From Novipirellula galeiformis (GTDB lineage Bacteria > Planctomycetota > Planctomycetia > Pirellulales > Pirellulaceae): a stretch of 64,000 nt of DNA. Numbering within the stretch: position 1 is the stretch's first letter; each line of letters starts with the position of its first letter. Made by a program: the position numbers and the translations under genes. Below, piece after piece: positions 7,552 through 15,330 of this stretch. A model generated the notes under the pieces. That model saw only the letters and a program-made list of their open reading frames with translations. It did no database searches and was not told the origin of the DNA. The stretch covers positions 558,001-622,000 of the forward strand of contig NZ_SJPT01000005.1 of the NCBI RefSeq assembly GCF_007860095.1, written 5' to 3'.

Positions 7552-9036
7552 ATGGCACGAGTTTTTAAGCGGTCGACAGTCAAGGGTGCGCCCTTCTATG
7601 CGACATGGACCGAAACGCTTCCCAACGGTCGGACTCGCAAGCGGACGGTATCCACGCGGACACCCGACAAGCGAACGGCTGAGCAAATACTGACGAAGCT
7701 GAAATCGGATGCAGCTGTGCGGTTTCATGGGCTGGTTGATCCGATGGCGGATCGGATCGCGACCGAGGCCAACAAGCCAATTGAGACACATCTAACCGAC
7801 TTCAAAAACAAGTTGGTTGCGGCAGGTCGATCAAGGGATCACATCGACCGGACACTGATGCACATCCGCGAGTATGCGGCATTCTCGAACGGTCATTGCC
7901 CTGCCGACTTCACCGCCGACCAAGCGAATAAGTGGGCCGCAAAGTTGGCCGATGACGATATGGCTGCAAGGACAATTCAAGCCCGCCTGACTTCGTTGAA
8001 ATCTTTTTCGTCGTGGCTGGTGAAGCACGACAAGTTGGATCGCGATCCGTTCGCGTCCGTTTCCAAGCCGAACCCGAACGCCGATCGACGACGTGAACGT
8101 CGGATGTTGCTTCCCACTGAATGGCGGTGGTTAATGGCCGGGACCGCTGCGGGGGATGACTTCCGGGGATGCCCGCCGATCGACCGGCAATTGATTTACC
8201 GCCTTGCTGTTCAGACGGGTTTACGTTCAAGCGAGTTACGTAGTCTTGGGCGCGGTCACTTCCACCTTGATGGGAAACGCCCATTCGTCAAAGTGGCATC
8301 GAAATCGACCAAGAACAAACAAACCGCTCACCAATACGTTGACCCGGTTTTGGCTGCCGATCTGGCTGCGCACCTTTCGACCAAGACACCTATGGCCGCT
8401 GCATTTGCTCTGCCGACCGAATACTTCATGGCGAACATGCTGCGGGCTGATCTGAGCAACGCCAGGGTACTTTGGTTGCGAGACGCAGACGATCCCGATG
8501 AACGTGCCAATCGCGAGGAATCGCTATTCCTGACACCCCAAAACGAAGCCGGAGAAACTCTCGACTTCCACGCACTTCGGCACTCATGTGGGGCGTGGTT
8601 GGCGATGCGGGGCGTTGAGGCGAAAGTGATTCAATCGGTCATGCGTCATTGCTCGATCACACTGACAATGGACACCTATGGGCATTTAATCGCTGGTGCC
8701 GAGGCTGCCGCCGTTACCGCGAACGCGGACCTAACCGCCGTGCCCGCGATCATTGCCGCAACCGAGGTAATTGCGGACGAGAACAAGGGTGAATTCTCTG
8801 CTACTGGTACCGAGGATTGTTTCCCATTTGTATCCCAACGGGACGGCAAGCGTCGCAATGACGATGAACGACGGCGAAACGGAAGAAGCCGAAAAGCCAC
8901 TGCCGACAATTCGATGGCATCGCAGAAAAAACGGCAAAACGATGAGCCGCGAACGCTGATGAATGTTAGTGAAAAGTGCCCAGGGCGGGACTCGAACCCG
9001 CACAGCCATAACGGCCGAGGGATTTTAAGTCCGTAG
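7552..9036 (+). CDS. int: Tyrosine integrase of element A, reading through the att core
   Basis: The 494-residue site-specific recombinase shows the full catalytic set: R225 in TGLRSSELRSL, H340-x-x-R343 in FHALRHSCG, H366 in VMRH and the nucleophile Y376 in MDTYGHL. An N-terminal SAM-like core-binding domain spans about residues 75-160. ATG 7552 follows AAAGG at eight bases; GTG 7543 is less likely. The last 19 residues (C476-P494) are encoded by the att core at 8977-9031, and the stop lies three codons into prophage B. The extension after residue 395 is long and basic. It is related to the prophage integrase (shared SKPNPxxDRRRERRMLLP, GLRSxELRSL and ITLTMDTYGHL). Confidence 0.92.
   Translation: MARVFKRSTVKGAPFYATWTETLPNGRTRKRTVSTRTPDKRTAEQILTKLKSDAAVRFHGLVDPMADRIATEANKPIETHLTDFKNKLVAAGRSRDHIDRTLMHIREYAAFSNGHCPADFTADQANKWAAKLADDDMAARTIQARLTSLKSFSSWLVKHDKLDRDPFASVSKPNPNADRRRERRMLLPTEWRWLMAGTAAGDDFRGCPPIDRQLIYRLAVQTGLRSSELRSLGRGHFHLDGKRPFVKVASKSTKNKQTAHQYVDPVLAADLAAHLSTKTPMAAAFALPTEYFMANMLRADLSNARVLWLRDADDPDERANREESLFLTPQNEAGETLDFHALRHSCGAWLAMRGVEAKVIQSVMRHCSITLTMDTYGHLIAGAEAAAVTANADLTAVPAIIAATEVIADENKGEFSATGTEDCFPFVSQRDGKRRNDDERRRNGRSRKATADNSMASQKKRQNDEPRTLMNVSEKCPGRDSNPHSHNGRGILSP
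8977..9031. repeat. Attachment core copy 2 (junction of element A and prophage B)
   Basis: This second identical 55-bp copy of the tRNA-Leu 3' half serves as right end of element A and left end of prophage B. It also encodes the last residues of the element A integrase. Its presence shows that two elements inserted in tandem at the same tRNA gene. Confidence 0.93.
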
Positions 9037-9080
9037 GGATTCGCCTGACACGCGTGTTTTACGCTGATTTCCGAATCGAG

Positions 9081-9120
9081 CCAGTGTTTACGCCAGTGAT
9101 TGTTTCGGAGATTGTTTCGG
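9081..9120. promoter_or_regulatory. Candidate integrase arm sites, left end of prophage B
   Basis: Fifty bases inside the left att core, CCAGTGTTT and ACGCCAGTGATT lie next to each other (9081-9101), followed by a tandem repeat of GATTGTTTCGG (9098-9108 and 9110-9120). The same two CCAGTG words, in the other order, flank the right end (56435-56458). Direct repeats on both sides of an attP core are typical of integrase arm-type binding sites. The sites overlap the 3' end of the epimerase gene. Confidence 0.55.
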
Positions 9121-10179
9121 ATAGGGTCGATCGACGGGAATGGCATCGCCGATTCGCAGATTGTCAGACAGTAAACAATCGACGATCCGCCGAGACGCCT
9201 TGCCGTCACCGTAGATCGTTGATCGCGGCTGCCGTGGGGATGCAATCGCGGCGGCACCAGCCCGAGTGATGGATTCGCACTTTGTGCCAGCCAGGGTGGC
9301 GAGTCCTTGCTCGACCGCTTCGGGGCGTTCGGTGGTTTCTCGCAGGATGACGGTGGGAATACCGAGCGTGACCGCTTCTTCGCACAGTCCGCCGGAGTCG
9401 GTGAGGATGGCGGAACATCGCGAGAGAAGATGCACCGTTTCACGGTACGAGAGCGGATCGGTCAGGTGGACGTTTCGGCCTCGCACGTTGTCGCGGACGA
9501 TATCACGGACGGAGGGGTTGGGGTGGATGGGCCAGTGAAACACATTCTCTGGATGTCTCACGGCCAGCGCGGTGATCGCCCTGCAGATCCTCAGCAGTCC
9601 CTCACCGTGGTTTTCGCGGCGGTGAGAGGTCACCAGCACGCTGCCGTTCGGTTCAACATCGGGCACGGACGAAAGCAACGCGTCGATGCCGGTGTTTCCG
9701 ACAACTCGGATTTTCTCCATTGACACGCCCTCTTTTCGCAAGCTGTGTTGGGCATCCGCCGTGGGAGCGAAGTGCCAATCGGCAGCCAGGGTGATGGCTC
9801 GGCGATTGAATTCCTCGGGTCGCGGTGATTCGAGATCGTAGGTCCGCAACCCTGCCTCGACATGTGCGACGGAGACACGACGACCGAACGCGGCGAGGGC
9901 TCCGGCTGCGGCGCTGTTAGTGTCGCCTTGGACGATTGCGCAGACGGGATCTGTGCGGTTGATTACGTTGTCGATCGCAGCGATTGATTCGGCCAGGCTT
10001 TCGCAACAGAGCATGTAGGTCGGGAGGATCCCGAAGCCGCTGAGCACCTCCGTGACCATCTCGTGATGCTGCCCGGTGCAGCACACGACAGGCTCGATCC
10101 CACGTGATTGCAGTTCCAGAATCAACGGGGCGAGTTTTATGGACTCGGGTCGTGTGCCGATGACGATGAGGGGCTTCAT
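9088..10179 (-). CDS. wecB: UDP-N-acetylglucosamine 2-epimerase (non-hydrolysing)
   Basis: The 363-residue product has the family motifs in order: GTRPESIKLAP at the N-terminus, VQGDTNS, HVEAGLR, TSHRRENHGEG, LTDSGG and ETTERPEAVE. The enzyme interconverts UDP-GlcNAc and UDP-ManNAc in the cytoplasm, feeding surface polysaccharides. Start ATG 10179 overlaps the upstream stop by four bases (ATGA). It is the last gene of the prophage late operon, 57 bases from the att core, and its C-terminal codons (KQSPKQSLA) are formed by the arm-site repeats. As cargo it could change host surface glycans or modify the virion; neither is shown. It may be lysogenic-conversion DNA. Confidence 0.87.
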   Translation of the reverse strand: MKPLIVIGTRPESIKLAPLILELQSRGIEPVVCCTGQHHEMVTEVLSGFGILPTYMLCCESLAESIAAIDNVINRTDPVCAIVQGDTNSAAAGALAAFGRRVSVAHVEAGLRTYDLESPRPEEFNRRAITLAADWHFAPTADAQHSLRKEGVSMEKIRVVGNTGIDALLSSVPDVEPNGSVLVTSHRRENHGEGLLRICRAITALAVRHPENVFHWPIHPNPSVRDIVRDNVRGRNVHLTDPLSYRETVHLLSRCSAILTDSGGLCEEAVTLGIPTVILRETTERPEAVEQGLATLAGTKCESITRAGAAAIASPRQPRSTIYGDGKASRRIVDCLLSDNLRIGDAIPVDRPYPKQSPKQSLA

Positions 10180-11297
10180 ATCGCAAAATCCAATTCGGGT
10201 GCGGTTTCGACCGGTGACGCGTCGGGGAATCTTTCGGCCATGGCGGTTGCGACAGATCGCCGGAACGAGCCTACGTTGACAATTGCCGCGTTGGGGTCTG
10301 GCTTCCACCGCGTTGATGGCTTTTGTGTGTAACGCATCCAATTGCCGAGTTGCTGCGTTTGGTCGAGGTCAAAATGGTGATTGATGTACAGAGATTCGAT
10401 AGCTCGAGGGCGATTGAGCGGGTCAAATTTGTCGATCGTCTGCTGCAGCAGCTGCTTGTCGAACACAACTGGCCCGTGATGGCTGTAGTTTCTCGACGGC
10501 CGGCCGGATTCGTGAAGGGCTTGCGTGGTGCGGCGTAGCACCTCTCGCCAAGTGCCGTTGGCTTTCGCTTCTGGATGAGCACACAGCAATCGAGTGCGAC
10601 GGTGGATTGCTGCCTCGGCGAGCGTGATATCACGCATGAAGAATGTGTCGTCATACAACCAAAGGAATCGATCGGTGACGAGTGGGCTGTCGATGATTCT
10701 TTGCAGCTTAACGATGCTGTCGGTCCACTTGGCCCACTTTCCCGTGCCATACTTTCGCTTGGCCTCGGCCTTGGTCCACTTCGGCGAGTGGATAAAGTCG
10801 CCGCTGTACCATGGCTCTCGGTCGCCACAGAGGACAATGTTATCCAGCCCAGTGAAATGCTTAGCAACCGATCTCATCGAGTATTTCAGCTCGTCGCCAT
10901 CCGCACCGCCAGACCAGTAGACCCACACCGCAGATATTTTATCTTCGCCGGATGGCCCATTCTTTTCCGCGTTTTGGATTGCGATTCGTACTAAACTTCG
11001 TGCAGCGTCCTTCGTGACGGACCCGCTCGGTAGGTTGCGATTGGCTGATTCGGCAATTAACCATCCTACAATGGTGTCGATGTTTTTACGGCATCCCTCG
11101 ACACCCCACGCGTCCATTTTCTCCACTCGCAATTTGCACTCACATCCGAGCATTTTCTTTAGTTCGGTGCCTGGACCGTGGGAAGGATTCGCGGGGACGG
11201 GTGGCTTCGCGATCGCAATCACGCCGCTCGGTTCCCCGCAGATGGGACAGGCTTCGGAGTTGTCGGCGAAATGGATGTTGCACGATTTGCATTTCAT
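10176..11297 (-). CDS. Stealth-like glycosyl-phosphotransferase with N-terminal zinc ribbon
   Basis: The 373-residue product starts with a zinc ribbon (C3, C6, C17, C20). Residues 120-330 resemble the Stealth/capsular polysaccharide phosphotransferase core: VWVYWSGG...DELKYSMRSVAKHF (about 124-148), NIVLCGDREPWY, and FLWLYDDTFFMRD (211-223), with the DD-containing motif of that superfamily. These enzymes transfer sugar-1-phosphates to a glycan. ATG 11297 is coupled to the previous gene (TAATG). The downstream partner is a UDP-GlcNAc 2-epimerase, so the pair would make and transfer an amino sugar. The superfamily call is from motif memory and moderately sure. Confidence 0.6.
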   Translation of the reverse strand: MKCKSCNIHFADNSEACPICGEPSGVIAIAKPPVPANPSHGPGTELKKMLGCECKLRVEKMDAWGVEGCRKNIDTIVGWLIAESANRNLPSGSVTKDAARSLVRIAIQNAEKNGPSGEDKISAVWVYWSGGADGDELKYSMRSVAKHFTGLDNIVLCGDREPWYSGDFIHSPKWTKAEAKRKYGTGKWAKWTDSIVKLQRIIDSPLVTDRFLWLYDDTFFMRDITLAEAAIHRRTRLLCAHPEAKANGTWREVLRRTTQALHESGRPSRNYSHHGPVVFDKQLLQQTIDKFDPLNRPRAIESLYINHHFDLDQTQQLGNWMRYTQKPSTRWKPDPNAAIVNVGSFRRSVATAMAERFPDASPVETAPELDFAI

Positions 11298-11944
11298 TAC
11301 ATCACCACCGCTTCGATGTCGATTGTTACCCACCCCTCGTGGTAAAACTCGAAAGAAATCGTTGTATCAAAGTCAGCTTTCCACTCCGCGAAGCTTGCGT
11401 ATTCGTGCCACTCCGGGCCGAAAACGCCGTCAACCAACTTAGCGCACGATTCCATATCCCTACCAAAATAAGGAAGGTCACCCGTGTATTGAGTGAGTCC
11501 GGTAATTGGACGGGGCAACCTATAGGCAGGCTGTACGCCTAACGTCCACGGGGAAGGGTCGCCGCCGTGTAACGCTCCCACCAATGGATTGAATTCAACA
11601 GCATCGCGTGAGCACAGCAAGTTGCCGTTGTACCAATAGCCGATCTTTACGTCGGCTGTGTGGCTGATCTGACCGACGCCCCAAGGTACGTTGCTTTCGT
11701 CTACCGCGATCTTCGCGTAGTAAGTCCCGTTGATGTCCTCAATTCCGATGTAGCTCTGCTGGTCACAATAGTAGTCTGTGCCATTACAGGAATACCAATT
11801 AACCGGCACATTCCAGCGGTTCTCGTTGTAGCCCGAATACGTGATTTTCGCGTAGAGGTTGCCCGGCAATCGGAAACCGCAAAATTCGGTAACGCTGCCG
11901 GACGAACTTACCGAACCGCTCGATTTTGAAGACCCTAAACTCAT
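11297..11944 (-). CDS. Hypothetical virion or tail-end protein
   Basis: The 215-residue protein begins with a Ser/Gly-rich stretch (MSLGSSKSSGSVSSSGSV) and then a beta-rich, aromatic-rich body with several cysteines (YSCNGTDYYCDQQ). There is no catalytic motif or signal peptide that I recognise. It overlaps the large tail protein gene upstream by four bases and the Stealth-like gene downstream by one, so it is translated with the tail-tip group. A host-recognition or fibre role is plausible from position and composition only. Confidence 0.55.
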   Translation of the reverse strand: MSLGSSKSSGSVSSSGSVTEFCGFRLPGNLYAKITYSGYNENRWNVPVNWYSCNGTDYYCDQQSYIGIEDINGTYYAKIAVDESNVPWGVGQISHTADVKIGYWYNGNLLCSRDAVEFNPLVGALHGGDPSPWTLGVQPAYRLPRPITGLTQYTGDLPYFGRDMESCAKLVDGVFGPEWHEYASFAEWKADFDTTISFEFYHEGWVTIDIEAVVM

Positions 11945-14190
11945 TGCCCAGCCCCAGGGTAAGCGGATCGCAGGAAGTTTTCGTTGTGCTCGAATTGCTC
12001 GCGTGTGCGGTTCGGGAATCGTTTGCCAGCGAATCCACGACGAACGGCGGTTAATCTCAGCGTGATCACCGCCTCGCCAAAGTCGTGGTCGGATAGCCTC
12101 ACTCGGATCGTGTCTTTATCGACGCTCGCGCCAACCACCACGGGGACGTCTGCGACGGCACCACAAACCGCGATTGTCCCCTTTTCGCAGACCTCGAAGA
12201 AATGCGGATCCACCGCGACGGTAAAATCAGTTTCGCGTGTCTTGATCGTCATCACGTCATCAAACCGGACCTCTGGAGCTTCGAGCGTGAAGAGTGCCGT
12301 GTATCCTCCATGAGTCCACGATGCTGGAACGATCGCCGTTGATTTGTCGCTCTCGGAATCAATGTGGCTGTCTGATTCGCTGTGGGAGTCAACGTGGCTA
12401 TCGGAGATCGATTCGCTGTAGCTTTCTGACTCACTGTAGCTTGACGAGCTGCTGGAGCTGTCTTTGTCGGCGTGGATTACGTAATATTTCCCGCCCTGAA
12501 ACAAAGCAAGCCCGGTGTCTCCTGTCGTGAGCGAATCAAACATGCCAAGCGGGTCAAGGACACTGTCGACCTCGATTTCATCGCCGCTCATCGTCTCTAG
12601 TTTTGCCGCAGCCGACCCCAGATCTAAGTCGTCCAGGAGCAAGAACGTAACGAGAGTTGTGACGTCAGGCCCCAAGCTTACAAGACATTTTGATTCGCCA
12701 GTTTCGGCGGGAGCGCGGACGATCGAAACCGGTCCGACGTGCGATGACTCAAGAACAACGCTGCTGTAATTGATCCTAGCCCTCCGGTGCGATACGTTTC
12801 CGATGTTCACTTTGGCGACGCACTCGCCAGTCATCTGCAACTCGGTTCGCTCGTTGCTGGACACATCGAATCGGACAACGCCAAACCAAGGGTTGGCATT
12901 GCCAACGCTTGGTGTTTCCGCCGCGATCATTGAGCATGACGTGAGAGACTCTCGATCGCACAGTGACATTACGTCGCCACGCTCGCGAGCTCCACCAGAT
13001 TCGTTGGCGGCCTCAACAACATCGGTTGATTTCGGTCTCTCAGGGACACGAGCAAATGATTGCAGAGGCTCAGGCACCTGAATGCCGGTCACGTATCGCG
13101 TTACCGTTGAATTGCGAGACACTAGCCAGCGGATTTTTCCAACTGGCATCTCAACCGGAAATTCAACCAGGCCCACTAGATGCTTGTAATGCTGCGAATT
13201 GTTGATCGCGACAATCGTGAGGTAGAGTTCCGCTAGCCGGTCGGCTTCGTCTCCGATGTCGTCGGAATTGCACGGGTACGCTTCGTCAGGGTCGAGCGTG
13301 GTCGTGTTGGAAAATCGTGAACCATAGATTGCGACCTTTGAGCCAACCCTCGCGGATGCGTTTCCGGTTCGCTCGATCGACAGCGGCGGAAGCGGGATAA
13401 ACGACCGATCGTACGAGTGGTATTGCCGGAACCGAATCTCCAGAGATCGGGCATCGCGGGGGAACGCCGGAACCTCGTGCAACAAATCGTTGGTGATGCT
13501 CGTGTCTGACAGGCTCAAGAGGCCCGCCATCTGAACAGACACAGCCGTCTCGATCTTAACGAGTATCAAATCACCCAAATATGGGTCGAACGCAATCGTG
13601 TGTCCCGTGTGAGCGGCTAGATAGTCAATCGCCTCGAGCGTTGAGCCGCCATCGCAATAGAGATTCTCTGGCGGCACCGGCGTGCCACTGGCCACGGGGT
13701 ACGCGAGCGATTCGATGCCTGTCCCCGTTAAGTCAGACTTTAGTTCGGATAGGATTTCCGCCGCGGTCTTGAGCGTGCTTGTGCCGTGGTTGTAAAACTG
13801 CCCAGCGGCTGAGCGACAATTAAAGCGACGGTGGGTGGTCGTTTTTTGGTGCAAATACCGAGCGTCGGCAACGATCATCACCACTGGAGATTCGGGGATT
13901 TCCGCAGCGGCGAACGATTCGACCAAGCAGTAATTTTTGAGGGTGACCGTTTTGGACGCCCCCCCTCCGGCCTCTCCGTTCGTCCAGACGATATTAAAAA
14001 CGCCGATGCGAGATACAAGGGCCGCGTGTTGAGCGGTGAGCAGGAACCGCCCCATTGATGGCTTGATGCCGATTTCGCAGTCAAGCGAGTTGATTCCGTC
14101 CGCCCAGTCGGGATACGACGCGAGCTGATCAATGACGAGATCGGCGTCAATGACTGGTTGCGAGTCGATTGTGATCTTGGTGTATTGCAT
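11941..14190 (-). CDS. Large tail-tip/baseplate-like protein with Ser-rich linker
   Basis: The 749-residue protein opens MQYTKITIDSQPVIDADLVIDQL and has a region around residues 160-260 (ILSELKSDLTGTGIE...DGGSTLEAIDYLAAHTGHTIAFDPY) similar in style to phage tail hub proteins. Around residues 573-615 there is a low-complexity linker of Ser, Glu, Asp and His (runs of Ser followed by SES/DSH repeats), after which a beta-rich domain follows. Location after the Mu F-like gene and before the surface-sugar genes suggests a tail-tip or receptor-contacting role. The exact family is not recognised. Confidence 0.6.
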   Translation of the reverse strand: MQYTKITIDSQPVIDADLVIDQLASYPDWADGINSLDCEIGIKPSMGRFLLTAQHAALVSRIGVFNIVWTNGEAGGGASKTVTLKNYCLVESFAAAEIPESPVVMIVADARYLHQKTTTHRRFNCRSAAGQFYNHGTSTLKTAAEILSELKSDLTGTGIESLAYPVASGTPVPPENLYCDGGSTLEAIDYLAAHTGHTIAFDPYLGDLILVKIETAVSVQMAGLLSLSDTSITNDLLHEVPAFPRDARSLEIRFRQYHSYDRSFIPLPPLSIERTGNASARVGSKVAIYGSRFSNTTTLDPDEAYPCNSDDIGDEADRLAELYLTIVAINNSQHYKHLVGLVEFPVEMPVGKIRWLVSRNSTVTRYVTGIQVPEPLQSFARVPERPKSTDVVEAANESGGARERGDVMSLCDRESLTSCSMIAAETPSVGNANPWFGVVRFDVSSNERTELQMTGECVAKVNIGNVSHRRARINYSSVVLESSHVGPVSIVRAPAETGESKCLVSLGPDVTTLVTFLLLDDLDLGSAAAKLETMSGDEIEVDSVLDPLGMFDSLTTGDTGLALFQGGKYYVIHADKDSSSSSSSYSESESYSESISDSHVDSHSESDSHIDSESDKSTAIVPASWTHGGYTALFTLEAPEVRFDDVMTIKTRETDFTVAVDPHFFEVCEKGTIAVCGAVADVPVVVGASVDKDTIRVRLSDHDFGEAVITLRLTAVRRGFAGKRFPNRTREQFEHNENFLRSAYPGAGQ

Positions 14191-14199
14191 TTCCGTCGA

Positions 14200-15330
14200 T
14201 TATGTCCCGACCAATCCTCGCGACCCGAAGCCAGGAACGCTTGGAAAAGGGATGTGTGAAATCCGATACTCTGGGTGCTCGGGCGGCTGGCCAGTCTTGA
14301 GCCACTGCTGCGCCTCCTTGACGCCCTGTCTTGCGGCGGCTTCGATCGTCATAGGCGAAACACCACAGCGGCAGTTGTAGCCCCATGGCGGCGTGTAATA
14401 ATCCCAGAACGGATCATCGCGACGATAGATGCCTGTCCCATCGAGCCCAAGCGTACCAAGTTGCTCGTGTTCGTGCCTCACTCGGAGGTCATGGATTGGC
14501 ACATATTTTTGATAGGGAAACATCGCGTCAACAATGGGGTCACGCATAATTGTTTCGCGGCCGTCGCGAAAGGCACCTTGCACGTTGGTGCGGTAGACCG
14601 TTTCGAGGTGGGCGCCACCGATCGGGGAGGATCCGAGTTCGATCTCAAGATGCTCCTTGAAGCCCTCCAGTGATGTGCCCTCGCGGATGTCTTCGGCCAG
14701 CACGTCGCGAATCGATTCGATGGTTTGCTCTTCCATCTCGCCCGCGACGGTGAAGGCGGTCTCACGAAATCGCTCGCTCACCGCGTCAAAATCGTCTCGC
14801 TTCATCACGTTCCGCTCGAGCATCCGGTTTGCGGCTTCTTCGATTTTAGGGAAGCGGATCTCTTCGGGCCCGTCGTCGAAGACACCAGGCCATCGGATCG
14901 CAGGCGGTGGCAATTGCGGCGGGTCCGGTGACGGCGTGAGAGGTGATCGTGGCAAGAAAGGAGACGGAAGGTTTGGCGTCAGCGGCAGGTTCGGAAAGCG
15001 GTCGCGGATATTTTCGGCGCGAGGGTCTTTTTCGAGCGTCGTGGTTTTCGACTTCTTCGGATCCGCTGGCAGTTTTCGAAACATCCAGTCATAGCCGGCC
15101 ACCCACGAAATGACGCTAGTGTAGTGGAGCGATTCGCCAATGATCGGCAAGCCACTGCGGAGGATCTGCCGAGTGCCAAGCAGCGTTTCACCGACTCGTT
15201 CAAACGATCCTCGCCAGAACGAGAGGATGTAACGTGAGAGCTGCCGCCGCAGGTCATCGAGCCACGTTGCAGCCGTGATCATCGACCGGCCAAGGATCTG
15301 GCGAGTTGTCCGATCGGCTGCATTACTCAT
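14200..15330 (-). CDS. Mu F-like minor head/morphogenesis protein
   Basis: The 376-residue product contains the Mu F-like domain in its C-terminal half: TVYRTNVQGAFRDGR, LRVRHEHEQLGTLG and DPFWDYYTPPWGYNCRCG. These motifs define minor head proteins that act with the portal during head assembly. The start at 15330 (MSNAADRTT) has GGTGG eight bases upstream and overlaps the portal stop by eight bases (ATGAGTAA); the longer start at 15345 is less likely. The N-terminal half is Pro-rich around residues 105-145. Confidence 0.85.
   Translation of the reverse strand: MSNAADRTTRQILGRSMITAATWLDDLRRQLSRYILSFWRGSFERVGETLLGTRQILRSGLPIIGESLHYTSVISWVAGYDWMFRKLPADPKKSKTTTLEKDPRAENIRDRFPNLPLTPNLPSPFLPRSPLTPSPDPPQLPPPAIRWPGVFDDGPEEIRFPKIEEAANRMLERNVMKRDDFDAVSERFRETAFTVAGEMEEQTIESIRDVLAEDIREGTSLEGFKEHLEIELGSSPIGGAHLETVYRTNVQGAFRDGRETIMRDPIVDAMFPYQKYVPIHDLRVRHEHEQLGTLGLDGTGIYRRDDPFWDYYTPPWGYNCRCGVSPMTIEAAARQGVKEAQQWLKTGQPPEHPEYRISHIPFPSVPGFGSRGLVGT

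Larger units (their letters stand above)
3687..9031. mobile_element. Element A: 5.3-kb integrative element without virion genes (satellite-like)
   Basis: The element is bounded by two identical 55-bp copies of the tRNA-Leu 3' half (3687-3741 and 8977-9031). Between them, all genes run rightward: small membrane protein, unknown, Xis-like HTH, ATPase of primase/helicase type, zinc-ribbon protein, tyrosine integrase. No terminase, capsid or tail genes are present. This gene set fits a phage satellite or minimal integrative element; dependence on the adjacent prophage is only an inference from shared attachment site, tandem position and a related integrase. Confidence 0.85.

Noticed and set aside
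8731-9009. Minus-strand open frame across the att core (also at 56475-56711)
   Set aside because: It arises from the tRNA 3' half read in sense orientation and lies over the integrase gene.
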